The translations under genes were made by a program, and so were the position numbers. From an uncultured Oscillospiraceae bacterium (GTDB lineage: Bacteria > Bacillota > Clostridia > Oscillospirales > Oscillospiraceae): a stretch of 64,000 nt of DNA. Of this stretch, positions 17,462-24,992 are shown piece by piece. The first letter of the stretch is position 1. Every line of letters begins with the position of its first letter. The stretch covers positions 62,001 to 126,000 of the forward strand of contig CAJUCA010000001.1 in the NCBI GenBank assembly GCA_910585265.1, given 5' to 3'. The notes beneath the pieces were generated by a model. It was not told where the DNA came from, did not search any database, and saw only the letters and a program-made list of their open reading frames with translations.

Positions 17462-17685
17462 CACCCGTCCTCCTCCTCGAAGGGCACTTCCTCCCCGCCG
17501 GACAGCAGGAGGCTCACCTTCTGCTCCGCCTTGTCCAGCAGATCCTCGCACTGGCCCGCCAGCTTGGCCCCCTCCTCAAACAGCTTCAGGGACTGGTCCA
17601 GGCCGCACTCACCCCGCTCCAGCAGTCCCACAATCTCCTCCAAGCGGCCCATGGCCTGCTCGAAGGACGGCTTTTTCACCGCCAT
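17461..17685 (-). CDS. xseB: Exodeoxyribonuclease VII small subunit
   Basis: The 74 residues (KPSFEQAMGRLEEIVGLLER, GECGLDQSLKLFEEGAKL) are typical XseB. It binds XseA to form exonuclease VII, which degrades single-stranded DNA. Its start overlaps the end of xseA by 10 bp and its stop overlaps the ispA start, so all three are coupled. The acidic C-terminal tail is short and variable. Confidence 0.95.
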   Translation of the reverse strand: MAVKKPSFEQAMGRLEEIVGLLERGECGLDQSLKLFEEGAKLAGQCEDLLDKAEQKVSLLLSGGEEVPFEEEDG

Positions 17686-18962
17686 GTCCTCTCCTCCTTC
17701 CCCTCGATCACACAGCTCAGCGTCCCATCGGACACCAGCACCTTCAGTTTATCCCCCGGCTCCGCCTGGGCAATGGAGGACACCACGTCCTCCCCCCTCC
17801 GGGCGATGGCGTAGCCCCGGCCCAGCACCTTCAGCGGGCTCAGGGCGTCCAGCCCCGCGGACAGGCGGCCCAGCCGCCCCCGCTGCTCCGCCGTGCGGTG
17901 CTTCAACGCCAGGGGCAGACGGCCCCGCTGGGCGTCCAGCCGCTGCCGCGCTTTCTCCGCGTCGTGGCCCAGTGCCAGCCCCATCCGGCGGCGCAGGGCG
18001 TCCACCGCCAGCCGCCGGTCCTGGATGGGGGCCTTTCCATTCTGTAAAGCCCTGCTGCTTTTCAGCCTTTTCAATTCCAGGCGGGCCCTGTCCAGTTGGA
18101 CGCGCAAGGCCCGGGCCAGTCGCCGGTTCAGCTGGGCCAGCCGCTCCCGCTCCTCTGCCTGATCGGGCACCGCCAGCTCCGCCCCGTTGGAGGGGGTGGC
18201 CGCCCGCAGATCCGCCGCGTAGTCCGCGATGGTCACGTCCGGCTCGTGGCCCACGGCGGAGATCACCGGGATGTTGGAGACGGCAATGGCACGGGCCACC
18301 GCCTCCTCATTAAAGGCCCACAGGTCCTCCATGGAGCCGCCGCCCCGCCCGGTGATGATCAGGTCGATGTCCGCCCGGTTGTTCAGACGGTGGATGGCGG
18401 CGGCGATCTCCTCCGCCGCCTCCGCCCCCTGCACCCGGACGGGGGCCACCAGCACCTCCGCCAGGGGCCAGCGCACCCCTAAAATCCGCAGCATATCCCG
18501 CACCGCCGCCCCCGCCGGGGAGGTAACCAGGGCGATCTTCCCCGGGTACTCCGGCAGGGGCTGTTTGTTGGCCTCGTCGAACAGTCCCTCCGCCTCCAGG
18601 CGGCGGCGGAGCCGCTCGAACGCCTCATCCAGCGCGCCCCGGCCGTCCTGCATCAGCTCCTGGCAGTAGAGCTGGTAGGCCCCGTCCCGGGGGTACACCG
18701 ACACCCGGCCGAAGGCCACCACCCGCATCCCATTCTCCGGGCGGAAGCGCAGGCGGGCCGCCTCCCCCCGGAACATGACGCACCGCAGGGCCCCCTCCTC
18801 GTCCTTCAGCGAAAAGTAGTGGTGCCCCGAGGGATAGCGTTTATAATTGGAGATCTCCCCCCGCACCAGCAGCCCGGTGAGCAGCTCGTCCCCGTCCATC
18901 AGCCCCTTCACGTAGCCGTTCACCTGGGACACGGTATAGACGGGCAGATTGGCAAGCCTCAT
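17676..18962 (-). CDS. xseA: Exodeoxyribonuclease VII large subunit
   Basis: Catalytic subunit of exonuclease VII. The 428 residues begin MRLANLPVYTVSQVNGYVK, followed by an OB-fold (LLVRGEISNYKRYPSGHHYF). The nuclease core has GKIALVTSPAGAAVRDML, IITGRGGGSMEDLWAFN, and SAVGHEPDVTIADYAADLRA. A long helical Arg/Leu-rich C-terminus follows. The ATG was set at 18960-18962 by homology; it overlaps the stop of the TsaD-like gene by 4 bp. Confidence 0.95.
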   Translation of the reverse strand: MRLANLPVYTVSQVNGYVKGLMDGDELLTGLLVRGEISNYKRYPSGHHYFSLKDEEGALRCVMFRGEAARLRFRPENGMRVVAFGRVSVYPRDGAYQLYCQELMQDGRGALDEAFERLRRRLEAEGLFDEANKQPLPEYPGKIALVTSPAGAAVRDMLRILGVRWPLAEVLVAPVRVQGAEAAEEIAAAIHRLNNRADIDLIITGRGGGSMEDLWAFNEEAVARAIAVSNIPVISAVGHEPDVTIADYAADLRAATPSNGAELAVPDQAEERERLAQLNRRLARALRVQLDRARLELKRLKSSRALQNGKAPIQDRRLAVDALRRRMGLALGHDAEKARQRLDAQRGRLPLALKHRTAEQRGRLGRLSAGLDALSPLKVLGRGYAIARRGEDVVSSIAQAEPGDKLKVLVSDGTLSCVIEGKEERTWR

Positions 18963-19903
18963 CCTGGTATCCCCCGTTCCAATGCCCGGTGGGCCAGGAT
19001 GGCCACCCCCAGGGCGTTGTCGGTGGCATACTGGGGCTGGGCAAACACCGCGCCGCAGGCCTGCTCCAGGGAGGCCCGGATCTGACGGTTGGAGGCCACC
19101 CCGCCGGAGCAGAGCACCGGAAGCCCCGGCCATTTCCCCTGGGCCTCCCGGGTGGCCCGAAGCAGCACGTCCATAATGGTGTCAATGGTAAACCGGGCCA
19201 CATTGGCGGGCTTTTCGCCCTTCTCCGCCAGCTCCTTCACCTTGTTCTCCATGCCGGACAGGGAGAAGGTCAGGCCGTTCAGCTTCACCCGGAAGAAGCC
19301 CGCGCCGTCCGCCTCGGGGTACAGCCCGTCCAACGCCTTGCCCGCCGGGAAGGGCAGGCCCAGCAGCAGCCCCGCCCGGTCCACCAGCTGGCCCGCGGAG
19401 ATGTCGCTGGTGCCGCCGATCACCTCCGCCCGGACGGTGTGGCCCTCCGGCTCCACCCGCAGAAGCTCGGTGGTGCCGCCGGACAGGTGCCATGCCAGAT
19501 GGGGCTTGTCCAGGAGATCCTCCCGGCCCGCCGACCAGGCCGCCGCCGCCACGTGGCCCTGCTGGTGGGAGCAGGGATAGAAGGGCACTCCCACCGCCGC
19601 CGCCAGGGCGCGGCCCTCCCCCTCCCCCACCAGGAAGCAGGGCATATAGGAGCCCTCCGCCTCCCGGGGCCGGGCGGAGGCCCCCACCGCGGCGATCTGC
19701 CCGACGGCCCCCTCGGAGCGCAGCTGCTCCACCATCAGGTGCAGCCGCTTCACGTGCTGGAACAGGGCGTCGCTCTGCCGCAGGCCCAAGGCCCCCTCGG
19801 GCACCGTCAGCAGCCTGCCCCGGTTCTCCGCCGTCCCGCCGCCGAACACCGCGGCGGAGGTGGTGTAATTGCTGGTGTCAAAGCCCAGGCACTGTGTTCC
19901 CAT
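18959..19903 (-). CDS. TsaD/Kae1-like (peptidase M22 family) protein, probable paralogue
   Basis: The 314 residues begin MGTQCLGFDTSNYTTSAAVF, an ASKHA/Kae1 phosphate-binding start. They carry the metal motif HxxxH as SHQQGH near residue 107, WHLSGGTTELL, and a C-terminal YATDNALGVAILA equivalent to the TDNA motif. True TsaD makes the tRNA t6A modification with TsaB and TsaE. This copy lies between nusB and xseA, away from any tsaB/tsaE, and diverges from the canonical HTEAH form, so it may be a second paralogue of unknown role rather than TsaD itself. Confidence 0.75.
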   Translation of the reverse strand: MGTQCLGFDTSNYTTSAAVFGGGTAENRGRLLTVPEGALGLRQSDALFQHVKRLHLMVEQLRSEGAVGQIAAVGASARPREAEGSYMPCFLVGEGEGRALAAAVGVPFYPCSHQQGHVAAAAWSAGREDLLDKPHLAWHLSGGTTELLRVEPEGHTVRAEVIGGTSDISAGQLVDRAGLLLGLPFPAGKALDGLYPEADGAGFFRVKLNGLTFSLSGMENKVKELAEKGEKPANVARFTIDTIMDVLLRATREAQGKWPGLPVLCSGGVASNRQIRASLEQACGAVFAQPQYATDNALGVAILAHRALERGIPG

Positions 19904-19908
19904 GGCGT

Positions 19909-20364
19909 TCACTCCTGCTCCGGCAGCTCGGCGCGCACAAAGGAGCCCAGGATGCCGTTGATGAATTTCACCACGTCGTCGTCCAGGTACTTCTTGGCGA
20001 TCTCCACCGCCTCGTTGATGGCCACCTTGTTGGGCACGTCGGGCATATACAGGATCTCGTACATGGTCACCCGCATGATGGCGGAGGCCACCCGGTCGAT
20101 CCGGGAGAACCGCCACCCCTTGGCGTACTTCTCGATGTAGCCGTCCAGCTCGGCCCCGTGGCCGCCCACCCCCCGGGCCAGCCGGGTGACGTAGGCCAGC
20201 TCCCCTTCCCCGGGAAATTCGGCGTACAGCGGCTCGTCCTTGGCCCGCAGGGCAAAACGCTCCGGGGTCAGCTCCCGGGCCAGCAGATCCTCCGCGCTTT
20301 CGCTGGAAAAGGCCAGCGCGAAGGTGAGGTGGACGGCGATCTCGCGGGCGGTGCTTCTGTTCAT
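19909..20364 (-). CDS. nusB: Transcription antitermination factor NusB
   Basis: NusB binds boxA RNA with NusE and supports rRNA antitermination. The 151 residues begin NRSTAREIAVHLTFALAFS. The C-terminal helices include RFSRIDRVASAIMRVTMYEI and KVAINEAVEIAKKYLDDDVVKFINGIL, the most conserved part of NusB. The ATG at 20362-20364 follows AGGATGAGGT. It heads the nusB-to-recN operon. Confidence 0.93.
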   Translation of the reverse strand: MNRSTAREIAVHLTFALAFSSESAEDLLARELTPERFALRAKDEPLYAEFPGEGELAYVTRLARGVGGHGAELDGYIEKYAKGWRFSRIDRVASAIMRVTMYEILYMPDVPNKVAINEAVEIAKKYLDDDVVKFINGILGSFVRAELPEQE

Positions 20365-20442
20365 GGGAACCTCATCCTTTCCCGGCAAACCCGCCGGTTT
20401 TCTCTCTATGGGCACAAAACTCCATTATTGTTTATCTAACCT

Positions 20443-20448
20443 ATTATA
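20443..20448 (-). promoter_or_regulatory. Probable -10 element for the nusB operon
   Basis: A perfect TATAAT on the minus strand lies about 80 nt upstream of nusB. The matching -35 (TTTTCT, 17 bp upstream) is weak, so strength or an activator is uncertain. Confidence 0.45.
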
Positions 20449-20502
20449 CACGCCGGACGGGAAAAAGAAAACCCCTTTTTTCCGCTCCTGGAAAAAAGCG
20501 TG

Positions 20503-20533
20503 AAAAAGCCGGGCCGTACCGGCCCGGCTTTGG
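20503..20533 (-). terminator. Terminator after the Asp23 gene
   Basis: A 12-bp perfect stem AAAGCCGGGCCG / CGGCCCGGCTTT with a 3-nt loop, followed on the minus strand by TTTTTCACGC. It separates asp23 from the nusB operon. Confidence 0.88.
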
Positions 20534-20544
20534 GGAACACCCCG

Positions 20545-20913
20545 TTATTTCTGGAAGGTCACGCCCACGACCGCCACATTGACGCAGGCCACGCCCAGCC
20601 CGCTGGTGTTTTCCACCGCGCTGAACACCGCGTCCTGCACCGCCCGGGCCACATCGGTGACGACGTAGCCGTACCGCACCAGGATGGACAGCTCCACCGT
20701 CACCTTCTCCTCCTCCACCCACAGCCGCACGCCCTTGGTCAACGCCTTGCGGTTGGCGGTGGCGGTGACATCGCTGCTCAGGCCGGAGCCCAGACAGCTC
20801 ACGCCCTCCACCTCCACCGCGGCGGCGGCGGCGATGACAGCCAGCACCTCCTCGGAAATGCTGACGCTGCCCAGCTCGCTCTCGTGGGAGATATATTCCC
20901 TGCCTTCGGCCAT
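20545..20913 (-). CDS. Asp23/Gls24 family envelope stress response protein
   Basis: The 122 residues (EYISHESELGSVSISEEVLA, VEGVSCLGSG, VTVELSILVRYGYVVTDVAR, SGLGVACVNVAVVGVTF) match Asp23 family members such as YloU or YqhY. These are linked to cell-envelope homeostasis and acyl metabolism but have no defined enzymatic role. An Asp23 gene upstream of nusB is normal in Clostridia. It has its own promoter and a strong terminator. Confidence 0.9.
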   Translation of the reverse strand: MAEGREYISHESELGSVSISEEVLAVIAAAAAVEVEGVSCLGSGLSSDVTATANRKALTKGVRLWVEEEKVTVELSILVRYGYVVTDVARAVQDAVFSAVENTSGLGVACVNVAVVGVTFQK

Positions 20914-20946
20914 AACGCCTCACGCTCCTTTTTTCAGGTTGGAGGT

Positions 20947-20975
20947 ATTATATCACCCCGGCGGCCAAATTACAA
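20947..20975 (-). promoter_or_regulatory. Sigma-A promoter of the Asp23 gene
   Basis: On the minus strand -35 TTGTAA (20970-20975), 17-bp spacer, and an extended -10 TGATATAAT (TATAAT at 20947-20952). This allows expression outside sporulation, independent of spoIIIA. Confidence 0.65.
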
Positions 20976-21002
20976 TCCCGATTTTTCCGGCTCCGGGCTT
21001 TC

Positions 21003-21626
21003 TCACGGCTCCGCCTCAATGATCGTCACCTTGGAGGGGGTAAGCCCCGTCTCCTCCATGACAATCTCCGCGATCTTGGCGATGTCGGTCTCATTCAGCC
21101 CGTCGGCGGTGGAGGACACCACCACGCTGGCACTGTTCTCGTTGATGAAGCACACGCAGTCCCCATAGCCCTTGGCGGTGACCAGGTTCTCCACATTGGC
21201 CTCCGACAGGGTGAGGGCGGCCATGGCCTGGATGGAGGCGTTGGCCTCGTCCAGCACGGTCTGCTGGGCGTTTTCATCCGCGGCGGCCTTCTGGAGCAGC
21301 TCCAGCGCGCTGTCCCGTGCCTGCTGGCGGTTCAGCCGCGCCGAGGCGAAGTAGCCCGTGGACACCGCGCCCCCCGGCTCCCCGCTGGGGGCCGCGCTGG
21401 GACTCGCGCTGGCCTTGGGGTCCCCGTCCTTGCCGTCGTTTTTGCCCGTGCCGCCCTTGCCGTCGTTCTCCCCGTTCACCAGGGTGGTCTGGCCCAGCAG
21501 CTTGCCGCCCTCGCCTTCCTTGCCGCCGTCCGCCGCCTCCTTGCTGTACGACCAGTTCAGGTACACCGCCGCCCCCACGAACAGGACGATGGCCACCACC
21601 ACCGCGTTGCGTTTCCAAACACTCAT
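21003..21626 (-). CDS. spoIIIAH: Stage III sporulation protein AH
   Basis: SpoIIIAH lies in the mother-cell membrane and pairs with forespore SpoIIQ to form the feeding-tube channel. The 207 residues have one N-terminal membrane helix (NAVVVAIVLFVGAAVYLNW), then a low-complexity Gly/Lys/Asp and Ser/Ala/Pro linker (about 30-85). The YscJ/FliF-like domain follows with YFASARLNRQQARDSALELL and VENLVTAKGYGDCVCFINE. The ATG at 21624-21626 follows a GGAGGG Shine-Dalgarno. It is the last gene of spoIIIA. Confidence 0.93.
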   Translation of the reverse strand: MSVWKRNAVVVAIVLFVGAAVYLNWSYSKEAADGGKEGEGGKLLGQTTLVNGENDGKGGTGKNDGKDGDPKASASPSAAPSGEPGGAVSTGYFASARLNRQQARDSALELLQKAAADENAQQTVLDEANASIQAMAALTLSEANVENLVTAKGYGDCVCFINENSASVVVSSTADGLNETDIAKIAEIVMEETGLTPSKVTIIEAEP

Positions 21627-21672
21627 TGCTCTGCCCTCCACTTCAAATTTTGCAAGATATAGGATGTAGAAT

Positions 21673-22194
21673 CTACTCCGCGCCCTTGCACACCGTCACC
21701 CGGTCCGCCCCCAGCCCGGTGAGCGCGGACACCGCCTGGGTCATCAGCAGGCGGATGGCGGGATCGTCCCCGCCCTGGCACACCACCAACGCCCCTTGGA
21801 AGGTAGGATACCGCCTGGACAACAGCACCGCCTCCTGACTGCCGCCGGAGCCTGTCAGCACCGTCTCCTCCTCCACGCTGCTGCCCCGGTCGGTAACGGA
21901 GGTGGTGCGGTCGGAGGCCAGCACCCGCTCCATGCCGCTTTTCACCGTGAGGGTCACCGTCACCTGCCCCGCCCCCTCCACCTGGGACAGGGTGCGGGAC
22001 AGCTTTTCCTCCAAAGCCTCCAGGTCGAAATCCTCCTGCGGCTCCGGGAGAATGCCGTCCGCCGCCTGCCGCTTCCCGTCCCCCGTGGGCCACAGCAGCA
22101 GCAGAATGCCCACGGCGATGACGATCAGCACATATTTGTACTGGTCCAGCAGCTTCCACAGCCCCCCCTCCGAGGGCTTCCACTGGAGCTTCAT
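21673..22194 (-). CDS. spoIIIAG: Stage III sporulation protein AG
   Basis: SpoIIIAG forms a large ring in the intermembrane space of the engulfed forespore. The 173 residues have one membrane helix (YKYVLIVIAVGILLLLWP, about 20-37) and a ring-building domain with LSRTLSQVEGAGQVTVTLTV and YPTFQGALVVCQGGDDPAIR. The length is slightly short but within the family range. It overlaps spoIIIAF by 4 bp. Confidence 0.92.
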   Translation of the reverse strand: MKLQWKPSEGGLWKLLDQYKYVLIVIAVGILLLLWPTGDGKRQAADGILPEPQEDFDLEALEEKLSRTLSQVEGAGQVTVTLTVKSGMERVLASDRTTSVTDRGSSVEEETVLTGSGGSQEAVLLSRRYPTFQGALVVCQGGDDPAIRLLMTQAVSALTGLGADRVTVCKGAE

Positions 22195-22679
22195 GGCAGT
22201 TCCTCCTCAAAGTGCTGCCGCTGTGGGGGAATCCCCAGATCGTCCTCCAGGAGACGGCCCACCGCGGCCCGCATCTCCTCCGTCCAGACGCCCCGGGCGG
22301 TGACCTCCCAGGGGCAGGGCACGCCGTTTTCGTCATTGGAACAGGTCACCTCCGCCTGACAGAGGATGCCTAATTCCTCCGCCTTGTCCACAATATATGC
22401 GGCGGTTCTGTCCTCTATGATGGTTTGGTAGAGCAAATTGTTTTTTTCCGCCAGCTCCGTCTCGCAACTCCGGGAGGCGGCCCGGTACTCCTCCGCCGCC
22501 CGGGCGATCAGCCCGCTGTCTATCTGGAGCAGCGGCCCCGCCGCCGCCAGCACCAGGGCCAGCCCTCCCGCCAGACGGCACACCTTTTTCACGCTGCCCT
22601 TGGGGGCCAGCCCCTCCGCCGCCGCCAGCATCAGGGCGGTGCAGGCCACCCCCAGCAGCCACTGCCGCAGGGCCGTCAT
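22191..22679 (-). CDS. spoIIIAF: Stage III sporulation protein AF
   Basis: The 162 residues begin MTALRQWLLGVACTALMLAA, with two N-terminal membrane helices (about 7-24 and 33-53, containing LAGGLALVLAAAGPLLQID). The soluble ring-forming domain follows (EAEYRAA-like helix, then GILCQAEVTCSNDENG). It overlaps spoIIIAE by 4 bp (ATGA) and spoIIIAG by 4 bp. Together with AG and AE it builds the mother-cell side of the channel. Confidence 0.9.
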   Translation of the reverse strand: MTALRQWLLGVACTALMLAAAEGLAPKGSVKKVCRLAGGLALVLAAAGPLLQIDSGLIARAAEEYRAASRSCETELAEKNNLLYQTIIEDRTAAYIVDKAEELGILCQAEVTCSNDENGVPCPWEVTARGVWTEEMRAAVGRLLEDDLGIPPQRQHFEEELP

Positions 22680-23761
22680 AGGGCGGCCACCGACACGCAG
22701 GACACCAGCGCGATGAGCAGCAGCAGGCAGCAGGCCCCCGTCATGCCCAGCACCAGCCCGAACGCGCCCCCCAGGCGGTCCACCAGGCCGCACACCGGGC
22801 CGTCCCCCAGGGCGGAGGCCAACGCCGCCGTCAGCTTGTAGGCCAGGTAGTGGACCGCAAGCTGTAACAGGGGGATCAGGCAAATCCCCAGGATGGTCAC
22901 CATGCCGAACACCCCCACCGTTCCCTTCAGAATTCCTGCCGAGGCCAGCACCGTCTCCGCCGCGTCGGACAGGATGCCACCCACCACCGGGATGGCCCCG
23001 GATATGGCGAACTTGGCGGCCTTCACTGTGGCGGCGTCCGCCGTCCCGGCCACTACGCCGCTGGCCGTCAGATAGCCCACAAAGGCCATGGTCACCACCG
23101 TCAACACCGTGGTCACCGTCCACTTCAGCAGATCCGCCAGCCGCTTCAGCCGGTTCTCCCCCACCGCCGCCTGGGCCGCCGAGGCGGCGATGTAGCCATA
23201 CAGCAGGGGCACCAGCAGGCCGTGGATCAGGTTCACCAGCAGATCGGAAAAGAGAGCCGCCGCCAGCTGCCGGGCCGCCGCCCCGGTGACCGCCCCGGTA
23301 GCCGCCGTCAACGCCGCCACCGTGGGCAGAAGCACGTTGGCGAAGGAGGTCATCCGGGCGATGGCCCCCGTGCCCATGCCCAGCAGGGCGTTCACGTCCG
23401 CCACCGCCACCGCCGTCACCGCCAGCGTCCCCGCCAGGGACACCGAGCGGGAGGGCGAGCCTCCCGCCCCCTCCTGCACCGTCTCCGCCAGCCCGCAGAA
23501 CAGCAGGATGAGCAGAATCAGGACGGACGAGCGCACCGCCCGCCGGATGATGCCCGCCAGCTCCCGGGTTCCGGTGTCCACCAGCTCCGCCAGCCCGTCG
23601 TCCAGGGCCGCGCCGTATTCCGCCGTGCCCCCCTGCTCCGCCGCCGACCGCTCCACTTCGCTGACGCCGAAGTCCTCCTCCCGGACGGTTCCCGCCCAGG
23701 CGGGAAGGCACAGCAGGGACAGCACCAGGGGCAGCAGCGCGAACGCCAGCCTTCCTCTCAT
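22676..23761 (-). CDS. spoIIIAE: Stage III sporulation protein AE
   Basis: SpoIIIAE is a polytopic membrane protein that forms the membrane base of the channel. The 361 residues start with a signal peptide (RGRLAFALLPLVLSLLCLPAWA) and contain about seven further hydrophobic segments, including FANVLLPTVAALTAATG and KFAISGAIPVVGGILSDAAE, which are strongly family-like. It lies 13 bp after spoIIIAD. Confidence 0.93.
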   Translation of the reverse strand: MRGRLAFALLPLVLSLLCLPAWAGTVREEDFGVSEVERSAAEQGGTAEYGAALDDGLAELVDTGTRELAGIIRRAVRSSVLILLILLFCGLAETVQEGAGGSPSRSVSLAGTLAVTAVAVADVNALLGMGTGAIARMTSFANVLLPTVAALTAATGAVTGAAARQLAAALFSDLLVNLIHGLLVPLLYGYIAASAAQAAVGENRLKRLADLLKWTVTTVLTVVTMAFVGYLTASGVVAGTADAATVKAAKFAISGAIPVVGGILSDAAETVLASAGILKGTVGVFGMVTILGICLIPLLQLAVHYLAYKLTAALASALGDGPVCGLVDRLGGAFGLVLGMTGACCLLLLIALVSCVSVAAL

Positions 23762-23774
23762 CCCGCCGCCCCCC

Positions 23775-24161
23775 TCAGATCAGCCCCGTCAGGGTCTCCA
23801 CCACCGCCGTCATCAGCGGCAGTACCGCCGACAGGGCCAGAACCGTCCCCGCCAGCTCCACCGCCGAGGCCAGCCCGCCCTCCCCCGCGTCCTTGCAGAA
23901 GTCGGCGGACAGCCGCGTGACGATAGCCACCCCCGCCGTCTTGACCACCGGGCCCGCCACCTGGGGGGACAGGCCCCCGGCCTCCATCAGCTTGTCCATC
24001 AGCTCCACCACCGCCCGGAGGGCCCCGGAGCAGTACAGCAGGATCACTGCCCCGGCGCAGGCCACCAGTGTCAGCGCGAGCTCCGGGGCCTGCTTGCGCA
24101 CCACCACCGCGCACACCGCCGCGGCGATGGCCGCCGCCCCTACCTTGACAATGCCGCTCAC
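23775..24161 (-). CDS. spoIIIAD: Stage III sporulation protein AD
   Basis: The 128 residues (VKVGAAAIAAAVCAVVVRKQ, APELALTLVACAGAVILLY) form three to four membrane helices and match SpoIIIAD/AC. The motif VKTAGVAIVTRLSADFCKDAG is typical. The start is GTG, overlapping the spoIIIAC stop by 4 bp (GTGA). Confidence 0.92.
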   Translation of the reverse strand: MSGIVKVGAAAIAAAVCAVVVRKQAPELALTLVACAGAVILLYCSGALRAVVELMDKLMEAGGLSPQVAGPVVKTAGVAIVTRLSADFCKDAGEGGLASAVELAGTVLALSAVLPLMTAVVETLTGLI

Positions 24162-24352
24162 AGCCCGAACAGGTTCTTCACCAGGTCGAACAGGTCGCTG
24201 ATCTCCTGCACCACGATCATCAGCACCACCACCAACGCCACCAAGGTGGTCATGGTGGCCATCTCGTCCCGGCCCGAGCGGGTCAGCACCTGGTTGAGCA
24301 CCGATACCAGAATGCCGATGGCCGCAATTTTGAAAATCAGATCCACGTTCAA
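24158..24352 (-). CDS. spoIIIAC: Stage III sporulation protein AC
   Basis: The 64 residues form two membrane helices (DLIFKIAAIGILVSVLNQVL and TLVALVVVLMIVVQEISDLF) and are typical in length. The start is a rare TTG at 24350-24352, preceded by an excellent AAGGAGGAG Shine-Dalgarno at 5-nt spacing. A 107-bp palindromic repeat sits immediately upstream, between this gene and spoIIIAB, so the strong ribosome site may compensate for it. Confidence 0.9.
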   Translation of the reverse strand: MNVDLIFKIAAIGILVSVLNQVLTRSGRDEMATMTTLVALVVVLMIVVQEISDLFDLVKNLFGL

Positions 24353-24367
24353 ATTGACTCCTCCTTG

Positions 24368-24474
24368 GAACCTGTATTCATCGCCGGGGATACCGGGCGG
24401 GCGGGGGATTTTTCCGCCCAGTATGGCGGAAAAAGGTCCGTCCGCACAGTGTTTGAGGCGGTGAACACAGGTTC
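24368..24474 (-). repeat. Nested-palindrome repeat, copy A (internally deleted, 107 bp)
   Basis: Ends GAACCTGTATTCA / TGAACACAGGTTC pair with one mismatch. The centre is a perfect 10-bp stem TTTTTCCGCC / GGCGGAAAAA around CAGTAT. Read on the minus strand it aligns along its length with copy C, but lacks about 53 bp of the core. It is flanked by TTG on both sides (24365-24367 and 24475-24477). It lies inside the spoIIIA operon between AB and AC. Confidence 0.8.
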
Positions 24475-24479
24475 TTGGT

Positions 24480-24992
24480 TCATATCAGAAGGATCGCCAG
24501 GAACAGCCCCGCCGTCACCCCCAGCACACCGTATACCCGGCCCAGCCGCCGCCGATCCTCCTCCGCCCGCTCCCGCCGCTGGGACAGCTCCGCCAGGACG
24601 CGCTCCAACGCCTGCCGCTGGCTGTCCCCGTCGTAGCGGCCCAGCACCGGGCCGAGCTGCTCCAGCAGCGTCCGGTCCTCCCGGTCCAGGCACAGGGGGC
24701 ACTGCGCCAGCCCCGCCCGCCAGAGGGTTTGGAAGGGCGAGCCGTCCAGCCGCCCCGCGCCCTGGGCGCAGAAGGCGAAAAACCGGGCGGCCCGGCCGTG
24801 GACGCCCTCCGCCGCCGTCTCCAGGGCGTTGGGCAGAGGGGCCAGCCGCCAGGCCAGCTCCCGCTGGAGGGTGTCCAGCCCCGCCGACAACTCCCGGAGA
24901 TCCCGCACCCGTCCGTCCAGGCGGCCCACCGCCCCCAGGCCCAGCGCGCCGCACCCCGCCATCAGCAGGCACGCCCCCGCCAGCCGGATCAC
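24480..24992 (-). CDS. spoIIIAB: Stage III sporulation protein AB
   Basis: The 170 residues begin with a hydrophobic segment (IRLAGACLLMAGCGALGLG) and end with another (VYGVLGVTAGLFLAILLI). Between them are soluble helices (LRELSAGLDTLQRELAWRLA, PLPNALETAAEG) as in SpoIIIAB, which has a fold like type II secretion GspF proteins. The start is GTG, overlapping the spoIIIAA stop by 4 bp (GTGA). Confidence 0.9.
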   Translation of the reverse strand: MIRLAGACLLMAGCGALGLGAVGRLDGRVRDLRELSAGLDTLQRELAWRLAPLPNALETAAEGVHGRAARFFAFCAQGAGRLDGSPFQTLWRAGLAQCPLCLDREDRTLLEQLGPVLGRYDGDSQRQALERVLAELSQRRERAEEDRRRLGRVYGVLGVTAGLFLAILLI

